A stretch of DNA of 5,004 nucleotides. Origin: Candidatus Latescibacterota bacterium (GTDB taxonomy: Bacteria; Latescibacterota; UBA2968; GCA-2709665). Positions within the stretch are counted from its first letter, which is position 1. Each line of letters opens with the position of its first letter. The stretch covers positions 1 through 5,004 of the forward strand of contig JASLMQ010000636.1 of NCBI GenBank assembly GCA_030746455.1. Reading direction: 5' to 3'. The notes under the pieces were generated by a model. That model had not been told where the DNA came from. It did no database searches and saw nothing but the letters and a program-made list of their open reading frames with translations. This document shows positions 1 through 5,004 of this stretch, in pieces. The position numbers were made by a program, and so were the translations under genes.

Positions 1-2
1 CG

Positions 3-674
3 ACGCTCCTTGCCACAGGTCTCGGGACGGGCATGCTGCACCTCCTCGGCCTGGTGTCGCGCTTCTCCGCCGTGGATCTGGTCTCCGCCGGCCTGGGCAT
101 TGCCATCCTGGCAGGGCTGCTTCAGCCCTGCGCGGCTCGACTCGGCCCCGAGCGTGTCCGACGATGGGGTGCCGTCCTGCTCTACATGGGCTTCATCTAT
201 GCGACGCTCCCGGTGATGCCCCGCGTGTGGGGTGCGCTGTGGGGGTATACCCAGGGACGGGTGGACTACGTCGGAATAATGGTCGCCATCGTTGCGGGCC
301 TGGCCCTCCTGGTCTACCTGATCCTGCGGTGTCGACGGCCCGCTCCCTTCCTCCTGGTGCCTCCGGTTGCGGCCGTCTACGCGCTGCTTCTGGCCAATCT
401 GGGCCGGTCTCCCGCCGAGCGTCTGCATCTGGCAGAATATGGTCTGCTCAGCCTGCTGATGTTTCTGGCCCTGCGGATTGACATGCCCCGGAGGCGGGCC
501 TATCTTTGGGGATGGTCGATCGCGTCCGCCGCGGGGGCCCTCGACGAAGGGATCCAGTGGCTGCTTCCCAATCGGGTGTTCGAGCTCAAAGACATCGGTC
601 TCAACATCGTGTGCAGTGGGCTGGGGATGCTGGTGGTGGCTCTCCTCCACGACGCGCAGAGGGACCGCGGATGA
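3..674 (+). CDS. VanZ-like integral membrane protein, 5' end probably outside the window
   Basis: The frame is open from the left edge, and 223 residues are visible. The first ATG is at 33 (213 residues) with a G-rich stretch at 24-31, so a start there is possible. The residues before it (TLLATGLGTG) look like a continuing membrane helix, so I favour a 5'-partial gene. Numbering from base 3, the C-terminal third carries the VanZ-family pattern: H142 and Y146 in LHLAEYGLL, D181-E182 and Q185 in DEGIQWLLP, R191, D197 and N201 in LKDIGLN. Hydrophobic segments lie near 22-41, 56-72, 90-109, 116-133, 144-157, 165-180 and 200-215. VanZ is named for a teicoplanin-resistance protein, but most homologues are of unknown function and many lie in envelope or polysaccharide loci; no antibiotic resistance is implied. 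The stop overlaps the next start as ATGA, indicating translational coupling. Family assignment is fairly sure; function is unknown. Confidence 0.82.
   Translation, partial: TLLATGLGTGMLHLLGLVSRFSAVDLVSAGLGIAILAGLLQPCAARLGPERVRRWGAVLLYMGFIYATLPVMPRVWGALWGYTQGRVDYVGIMVAIVAGLALLVYLILRCRRPAPFLLVPPVAAVYALLLANLGRSPAERLHLAEYGLLSLLMFLALRIDMPRRRAYLWGWSIASAAGALDEGIQWLLPNRVFELKDIGLNIVCSGLGMLVVALLHDAQRDRG
659..663 (+). promoter_or_regulatory. Shine-Dalgarno for the repeat-protein gene
   Basis: GAGGG lies 7 nt before the ATG at 671, inside the last codons of the VanZ-like gene. It decides the start: the reading frame stays open back to an ATG at 506, but that extension overlaps the VanZ coding region and lacks the signal sequence at its N-terminus. 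Confidence 0.6.
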
Positions 675-2476
675 AGAGCGCTCTGGCGATGGCGGGGGTT
701 CTGGCGCTGGCGTTCTACTCGTGTGCGGGCACGACCTCCAGCCTCGAGTCGGCGAGGCCCGACCCCGTCCTCCAGACGGCGCTTCAGGTGTGGGGACTGA
801 CGGAGAGGGACCTGACCATCCCTGTGGGTCATCTGACCGACGCCCTGCGCCCGGAGGCTGCGCGGCGGACGCTGGAGGACCCCAGGCACGCGTGGGACCT
901 GTCGCAGGGACTGGCCGAGGAACTCACGGGATCCCGAGCCAGCGCGGCATTGGCGCTGGCGCAGCGACAACTCGGGATTGAGCCAGTCCACAGCACGGAG
1001 GGTAGAGACCTCCGGCCAGAAACGGCTCCGTTGGCCGGGTTGGATCCCTCTCTGGCCGAACTCCTGGTGCCCCTGCTCGATGAACTGGACCGCGGGCGGA
1101 GGGAGGTGGAGGCGGAGCAGCGACGGTTCTCGCGGGGAGAACAGAAACGGATCCGGGGGCTCTTCGATCTCGTCGATCCCAATCGTGGCTTGCCGGAGGC
1201 AGACGCTGACTCACTGATCGTAGTGGCCGGCAAGCTCGACCTTGGCGTGATGGCGGGGGCAGCGGCCCGGTTGTTGAAGGCTGGAGAACGGTTCGCCGCC
1301 GGGGCGAAGGACCTGCCGATGCGAGTGTGGCCGCCCGCCGGGGAGGAGGCGGCCTTCGATACCCCGGCCGGACGGGTGGTGGTGGGAGGGACCGGCGAGA
1401 ATGCATTCGGTCAGTCGGCCGCGCTGATCGTGGACCCCGCTGGGGACGATCAGTACGGGGCAGATGCGCACGGCGGATCGGGTCGGCCAGCCGTCTCGCT
1501 GGTTATCGATCTGGCCGGCGCAGACGAATATGTGGGGGCCCAGGGAGGTGGCCTGTTCGGCGTGTGCCTGTTGCTGGATCTGGCGGGCGACGACGCGTAT
1601 GCCGGTGGACAGGGAGTCGGTGTTGCCGGTGTTGGCATCGTGGAAGACCGGGCCGGGGATGACGTGTATCGAACAGACCTCGGTGGCCAGGGGTTCGGAT
1701 TGTTCGGCATCGGGATTCTCTGTGATCTGGAGGGTGGCGACCGATACAAGGGGGATCTGCTCGCGCAGGGCGCCGCCGGCCCGGGCGGCTGCGGGGTGCT
1801 CTGCGATGGCGCCGGAGACGACAGGTACGAAGCCGGGGGAAGATACGCCGACTTCCGGGAGGAGGGCGTGCACCTGAGCATGGCCCAGGGATTCTCCGGT
1901 GGAATCCGACCGCTGGCGTCGGGCGGGATGGGCGTACTCTACGATGAAGGCGGCGATGACACCTACGAGGCAGAGTACTTCGCGCAGGGATCGTCGTTCT
2001 GGGGCGGAGCCGGCGTCCTAATCGATCGCGCCGGCAGGGACCGGTACGAGGCCAGGAGATACGCGCAGGGAAGCGGATCACACCTGGCCGTCGGCGTGTT
2101 GCTGGACGAAGCCGGAGACGATCGATATTCGCTTTGGGGGGTCGGACAGGGCTGCGGGCACGACCTCTCCGTGGGGGCGCTGATCGACCGCCAGGGAGAT
2201 GATGAATACCTTGCCGAGTGGTTGGCGCAGGGGGCGGGTAAGGCCAACGGCGTGGGAATGCTGGACGAACGGGAAGGGGACGATCTCTACAGCGCGGGGC
2301 GGGACGACACGCAGGGCTACGGCAGCGCGTATCGCGACCACGGGAGCATCGGTCTCCTGATTGACCGGGCGGGTGTCGATCGCTATGTGGGGGCCGGTCA
2401 AGACGACAGTCTGTGGACCGGAGGGACGTGCGGGACGGGGGTCGATGTTCGGGGGGAACGTGATGCTCACCGCTGA
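671..2476 (+). CDS. Exported protein with twelve D-x-x-G-x-D-x-Y repeats, predicted beta-solenoid
   Basis: The product is 601 residues. The start at 671 is chosen because it gives a signal sequence (MKSALAMAGVLALAFYSCAG), has a Shine-Dalgarno and overlaps the upstream stop. C18 may be a lipoprotein cysteine, but FYS before it is a poor lipobox; cleavage by signal peptidase I after S-C-A is the alternative. Residues about 30-215 look mostly helical, with a charged stretch at 139-162, and resemble no family I know. From about 230 the protein becomes Gly/Asp/Tyr-rich: D-x-x-G-x-D-x-Y recurs at residues 255, 280, 303, 326, 352, 379, 425, 452, 479, 506, 533 (E instead of first D) and 565. Most units also contain a Q-G turn and a G-[VIL]-[GL]-[VIL]-L strand. 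The G-x-D-x-aromatic core recalls RTX calcium-binding nonapeptides, but the period is about three times longer. Structure and calcium binding are inferred. I cannot name a function; a surface scaffold is plausible. Confidence 0.85.
   Translation: MKSALAMAGVLALAFYSCAGTTSSLESARPDPVLQTALQVWGLTERDLTIPVGHLTDALRPEAARRTLEDPRHAWDLSQGLAEELTGSRASAALALAQRQLGIEPVHSTEGRDLRPETAPLAGLDPSLAELLVPLLDELDRGRREVEAEQRRFSRGEQKRIRGLFDLVDPNRGLPEADADSLIVVAGKLDLGVMAGAAARLLKAGERFAAGAKDLPMRVWPPAGEEAAFDTPAGRVVVGGTGENAFGQSAALIVDPAGDDQYGADAHGGSGRPAVSLVIDLAGADEYVGAQGGGLFGVCLLLDLAGDDAYAGGQGVGVAGVGIVEDRAGDDVYRTDLGGQGFGLFGIGILCDLEGGDRYKGDLLAQGAAGPGGCGVLCDGAGDDRYEAGGRYADFREEGVHLSMAQGFSGGIRPLASGGMGVLYDEGGDDTYEAEYFAQGSSFWGGAGVLIDRAGRDRYEARRYAQGSGSHLAVGVLLDEAGDDRYSLWGVGQGCGHDLSVGALIDRQGDDEYLAEWLAQGAGKANGVGMLDEREGDDLYSAGRDDTQGYGSAYRDHGSIGLLIDRAGVDRYVGAGQDDSLWTGGTCGTGVDVRGERDAHR
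1433..2386 (+). repeat. Protein-coding tandem repeat region (12 units of about 69-81 bp)
   Basis: This covers residues 255-572 of the repeat protein, from the first to the last D-x-x-G-x-D-x-Y motif. Successive motif starts are separated by 25, 23, 23, 26, 27, 46, 27, 27, 27, 27 and 32 residues. Codons differ freely between units: the core GDD is written GGGGACGAT, GGCGACGAC, GGAGACGAC or GGCGATGAC. The units are therefore old and kept by protein-level selection rather than by recent DNA duplication. A degenerate extra unit (VVVGGTGENAF, residues 236-246) precedes the first full copy. Confidence 0.85.
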
Positions 2477-2494
2477 GTACACGACCGCGCAGCC

Positions 2495-2533
2495 CCCGAG
2501 GCCCGGATCCCAGACGCGCCGGTCGGCCTCGGG
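2495..2533 (+). promoter_or_regulatory. Inverted repeat in the gap before the HEAT gene
   Basis: CCCGAGGCC (2495-2503) and GGCCTCGGG (2525-2533) are perfect 9-bp reverse complements around a 21-nt spacer. Three further pairs (2504-2506 with 2519-2521) can form beyond a 3-nt bulge. Only three T follow, then GCGGG, so it is a poor intrinsic terminator. It could be an attenuator, an mRNA processing or stability hairpin, or chance in GC-rich DNA. It lies in the only sizeable non-coding gap of the window, just upstream of the next ribosome binding site. Confidence 0.4.
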
Positions 2534-2546
2534 TTTGCGGGCCTAT

Positions 2547-2553
2547 GGGAGGT
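2547..2553 (+). promoter_or_regulatory. Strong Shine-Dalgarno for the HEAT-repeat gene
   Basis: GGGAGGT ends 7 nt before the ATG at 2561. It fixes that start; there is no ATG, GTG or TTG in this frame between the previous stop (2474-2476) and 2561. Confidence 0.75.
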
Positions 2554-2560
2554 CGCGGCG

Positions 2561-3409
2561 ATGGCAGTCCTGCTGATCGCCGCCCTTGCGGCGCTGGTGG
2601 CGGAATGTCTCCCCGTCCTCGAGGGGGCCCACGGTCCCGAACGAGGCGAGGCCCTCGAGCGTCTGGCCAGCCTTGGACCGAAGGGGGTGGGCCCGCTGGC
2701 CGCGGCGCTGGTCCGCGCCGGATGGAGGGGGCGCGAGGGTCTCATCGATGCTCTCACGGCGATCGGCGAGCCCTCACTGCCAGCTCTGATGCAGGTCGCG
2801 CGGTCACACCCTCGGAGAGACGGGCGTCGGCTGGCGATTCGCGCGATGGGGAGGATCGGCGGGACAGCGGCGGGGGACAGCCTGATGCGGCTGACGGGCA
2901 CGGCGGATCGAGACATGGTCGCCGAGGCGCTCGGAACGATGCGCAGTCGGGATGCAACGGGGGTACTGACGCGGCTCCTGGGCGATCAGCGGGCAGACGT
3001 ACGGCGGCAGGCTGCGGTGGCCCTGGGCAAGACCGGCGGCCCTGATCAGGTGGAGGCGATCGTCGGTCTCCTGGCGGACCGACACCACAGCGTGCGCTTC
3101 GCGGCCGCAGCGGCGCTCGAGGGCCTAGGGGCTACCTCTGCCGAGACCCTTGTGCGGCGGATGGGAGATCTACCGGGCGAAGGCCGGTTTCTTGCCGTGC
3201 GGACACTGGGTGCGCTTGGCCATCGTCCGGCCGTCGATGCCCTTGCGGCCGTTCTGGCGCGTGACAGGTGGTGGATCCGGGCAGCCGCCGCGGAGGCGCT
3301 GGGGGCCCTGGGCGAGACCGCACTGCTTCGAGACGCGCTGAACTCGGAATCCCACGCGGTCGTGCGGGGGCGGATCGGGTCAGTCCTACAAGAGCAGGGG
3401 ACCCCATAG
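2561..3409 (+). CDS. HEAT-repeat protein with hydrophobic N-terminus
   Basis: The product is 282 residues. Residues 2-15 (AVLLIAALAALVAE) form a short hydrophobic stretch that may be a signal sequence or membrane anchor, although no Lys or Arg precedes it. C16 follows VAE, which is not a good lipobox. The remainder is an Ala/Leu/Arg-rich helical array of about eight HEAT (PBS-lyase HEAT-like) units, with cores such as LIDALTAIG (61-69), LAIRAMGRIG (91-100), VRRQAAVALGKTG (147-159), VRFAAAAALEGLG (178-190), LAVRTLGALG (211-220) and IRAAAAEALGALG (239-251). The recurring V/I-R-x-A-A-x-A-L-G pattern is diagnostic of the fold. HEAT arrays are protein-binding scaffolds and no catalytic motif is visible, so the partner is unknown. 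It lies 84 nt after the repeat-protein gene and 12 nt before the ligase-like gene, suggesting cotranscription. The fold is confident; function and localisation are not. Confidence 0.88.
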   Translation: MAVLLIAALAALVAECLPVLEGAHGPERGEALERLASLGPKGVGPLAAALVRAGWRGREGLIDALTAIGEPSLPALMQVARSHPRRDGRRLAIRAMGRIGGTAAGDSLMRLTGTADRDMVAEALGTMRSRDATGVLTRLLGDQRADVRRQAAVALGKTGGPDQVEAIVGLLADRHHSVRFAAAAALEGLGATSAETLVRRMGDLPGEGRFLAVRTLGALGHRPAVDALAAVLARDRWWIRAAAAEALGALGETALLRDALNSESHAVVRGRIGSVLQEQGTP

Positions 3410-3412
3410 TGT

Positions 3413-3418
3413 GAGGTG
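3413..3418 (+). promoter_or_regulatory. Shine-Dalgarno supporting a GTG start
   Basis: GAGGTG begins 3 nt after the HEAT-gene stop and ends 3 nt before the GTG at 3422; counting only GAGG, the spacing is 5 nt. Another in-frame GTG at 3416 overlaps this site and is less likely. The first in-frame ATG (3524) lies inside the first membrane helix and would truncate it. Confidence 0.55.
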
Positions 3419-3421
3419 GCT

Positions 3422-5004
3422 GTGACCAGGGACCAGACAACTGGGAGTGGGCAGGTGGGCCGCGATGTGTTGAGCAGGCTCAGGGGTGCGTCGTCCGAGG
3501 TGGTACTGTACGGGTTGCTCGGGATGGTCGTCCTGATTCCGCTCTACTTCTCCCCCAGCTTCCACGACTACGAGATCCCCAAGATGGTGATGCTGAAGGT
3601 CTTCGCGGTGTTGCTCACGCTGCTCTGGGTCGCGGGCATGGTGCTGCGTGGCAAGATCACCGTGATGGACACACCCCTCTACTACACCTTCCTTGCGTTT
3701 CTGGCGATCCACTTCATCTCGTTGTTCCAGTCGTACAACGTCTTCCAGGGCCTGGACACGCTCTTCCAGTACTTCTGCTGCTTCCTCCTTGTCATCGTCG
3801 TCTTCCATGTCGTTCAGGAGGAGCGGCAGATACGCTGCGTCGCCTGTGCCATGGGTGCCACCGGGCTAATCGTGGGCGCGATCGGGCTTCTCCAATACAA
3901 TGATATTGTCGACCTCCATGCGCCATGGAACATCCCCCTTTCGACGATCGGGAACGTCAACTACGTCGCTGAGTACTACGACGTGGTCTTTCCTATCGCG
4001 GTGGTCCTCGTGTTCGTCCTGCGGAGCCCATGGCTCCGTGCAGGAGCCATCGTTTCCTGCCTGACGATGGCCGCGCATCTGGTGGTCCTTGGCAGTCGGG
4101 GGGGATGGCTCGGGGCGGCGGTCTCGCTCTCGGCGCTGGGTGCCGCGGCGGCCCTGCGGCACTTCCGGGTGGGGAGGCGGGTGGTGGACGTCACCTTCAC
4201 CACGATCGTCGTCGCCGGACTGGGATGGCCGGTGCTGGAGGGATTGACGTCCGGAATCCAGATCGGGCCGGAGAGGACGCTGGGCAGCGTTGCCGCGGAG
4301 AACTGGCAACGGATGATGGGGCGAACCGAAGATGCGCTGAAGCTACAGGACGATTCGAGTCAGCAGCGTGTGTTGCTGTGGGAAGACACGCTAAGGCTGA
4401 TTTTCGAGAGACCCCTCGTGGGTGTCGGGGTAGGGAACTTCGAGTACAACATCCCCCACCACATGGGGCGCGAGACGCTCGAGGTGAAGATGCGCATGGA
4501 AGAGCGTCAGGGCAGGGAACTGATGGCCTACAGGGCGCACAACGAGTATCTGGAGGTCTGGGCGGAGACGGGAATACTGGGTTTCGGTGTTTTCTGCTAC
4601 CTGCTCTACCAGATCCTGGCTGCGATCTTCGTGCAGCTGAAGCGATACGCGAGGGGCGAGGGGAATCTCCTGAGCATCGGCTTTGGGGCGGCCATCCTGG
4701 CTTCCCTGGCGCATTCCTTCTTCAGCACGAACCTCCAGGATCCCGTATCGGCCTCTCACTTCTGGATTGTGGTGGGAATGGTCTGGTCGTTGAAGCTGAA
4801 GGCGGAGGGCGAAACTCAGGTGGGGCTGATGGCCGCGGAGTCGAAACGGGGAATGCGGATCCTGCTGGCGGGGTGCGGCCTGGTGCTGGCCCTTGCCGTG
4901 GCTCTGGGGGTACAGACGCTCCTGGGTGCCTACCACTACCACAGGGGGCATCTGCTGTTCCGTGAAGGCCAGTATCGCGCCACGGCTATGGAGATGGACC
5001 GGGC
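3422..5004 (+). CDS. O-antigen ligase/polymerase-like membrane protein (Wzy_C type), 3'-partial
   Basis: The frame has 527 codons from GTG 3422 and no stop before the right edge. After about 24 polar residues there are roughly 12-13 hydrophobic helices, the first at 26-43 and the last visible at 478-502. Typical family marks are IGNVNYVAEYY (176-186; relatives usually have G-N-P-N), SRGGWLG (225-231) with its conserved Arg, and a long loop of about 275-383. That loop holds RVLLWEDTLRLI, RPLVGVGVGNFE (330-341) and HNEYLEVWAETGILG (373-387). WaaL/Wzy/PglL enzymes transfer or polymerise undecaprenyl-linked glycans on the periplasmic face; the loop His and conserved Arg are the residues tied to activity in WaaL. 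Which reaction this protein performs cannot be told from sequence. After the last helix, HRGHLLFREGQYRAT looks like the start of a TPR unit, as in the TPR-bearing subgroup. The start lies 12 nt after the HEAT-gene stop. Confidence 0.88.
   Translation, partial: MTRDQTTGSGQVGRDVLSRLRGASSEVVLYGLLGMVVLIPLYFSPSFHDYEIPKMVMLKVFAVLLTLLWVAGMVLRGKITVMDTPLYYTFLAFLAIHFISLFQSYNVFQGLDTLFQYFCCFLLVIVVFHVVQEERQIRCVACAMGATGLIVGAIGLLQYNDIVDLHAPWNIPLSTIGNVNYVAEYYDVVFPIAVVLVFVLRSPWLRAGAIVSCLTMAAHLVVLGSRGGWLGAAVSLSALGAAAALRHFRVGRRVVDVTFTTIVVAGLGWPVLEGLTSGIQIGPERTLGSVAAENWQRMMGRTEDALKLQDDSSQQRVLLWEDTLRLIFERPLVGVGVGNFEYNIPHHMGRETLEVKMRMEERQGRELMAYRAHNEYLEVWAETGILGFGVFCYLLYQILAAIFVQLKRYARGEGNLLSIGFGAAILASLAHSFFSTNLQDPVSASHFWIVVGMVWSLKLKAEGETQVGLMAAESKRGMRILLAGCGLVLALAVALGVQTLLGAYHYHRGHLLFREGQYRATAMEMDR

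Noticed and set aside
506..670. A 55-codon upstream extension of the repeat-protein gene beginning at ATG 506
   Set aside because: It overlaps the VanZ coding region in another frame, has Arg-rich composition typical of GC-rich shadow frames, and would bury the signal sequence that starts at 671.
1211..2081. Long minus-strand frames (220, 143 and 192 codons) opposite the repeat region
   Set aside because: Antisense of a GC-rich repeat; their own periodic Pro/Arg/Ser composition merely mirrors the coding repeats.
1433..2386. CRISPR array or DNA satellite explanation for the periodic region
   Set aside because: The period varies, the units are not identical at DNA level, and the conservation is at codon level in one open frame.
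1433..2386. RTX toxin (hemolysin-type) call
   Set aside because: The nonapeptide G-G-x-G-x-D-x-U tandem period is absent and there is an N-terminal signal sequence instead of a C-terminal type I secretion signal.
2534..2560. Intrinsic terminator after the inverted repeat
   Set aside because: Only three T follow the stem and a strong ribosome binding site comes right after, so full termination here is unlikely.
3386..3808. A minus-strand frame encoding an acidic, His/Gln/Glu-rich 140-residue protein
   Set aside because: It is the complement of hydrophobic codons of the Wzy_C gene's first helices; the low-complexity composition is an artefact of that.
4391..4951. A minus-strand 186-codon frame
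   Set aside because: Antisense to the conserved loop and last helices of the Wzy_C gene; no recognisable motif.
4030..4965. A 311-codon + strand frame with an ATG start
   Set aside because: Gly/Arg/Pro-rich shadow of the Wzy_C gene, which occupies another frame with clear family motifs and membrane helices.

Overview
The window is GC-rich (roughly two thirds G+C by eye) bacterial DNA. It is packed with four genes, all on the + strand and read as one probable operon. No RNA gene, mobile element or CRISPR array is visible. The lineage cannot be fixed from this sequence. High GC, an O-antigen-ligase-type membrane enzyme, an exported repeat protein and a HEAT-repeat protein suggest a Gram-negative-type, possibly uncultured, environmental bacterium; that is inference only.

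Layout: (1) 3-674, the 3' part or nearly all of a VanZ-like multi-pass membrane protein, open to the left window edge. (2) 671-2476, an exported or lipid-anchored 601-residue protein. After a helical N-terminal part it carries twelve copies of a D-x-x-G-x-D-x-Y motif, spaced 23-27 residues apart in most places, which probably form a calcium-binding-like beta-solenoid. Its ATG overlaps the stop of gene 1 (ATGA). (3) 2561-3409, a 282-residue HEAT-repeat protein with a hydrophobic N-terminus, 84 nt downstream of gene 2. That gap holds a perfect 9-bp inverted repeat and a strong Shine-Dalgarno. (4) 3422 to the right edge, an O-antigen ligase/polymerase-like (Wzy_C type) membrane protein starting at GTG. 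It lacks a stop inside the window and appears to be entering a periplasmic tail, perhaps TPR-like, at the edge.

How they may work together: genes 1 and 4 are membrane proteins of families often seen in envelope or polysaccharide gene neighbourhoods. Genes 2 and 3 are repeat scaffolds likely placed at or outside the membrane. A joint role in building or displaying surface polysaccharide or a surface layer is a reasonable guess but is not shown by the sequence. The most distinctive item is the Asp/Gly/Tyr repeat protein of gene 2, which I cannot assign to a named family.
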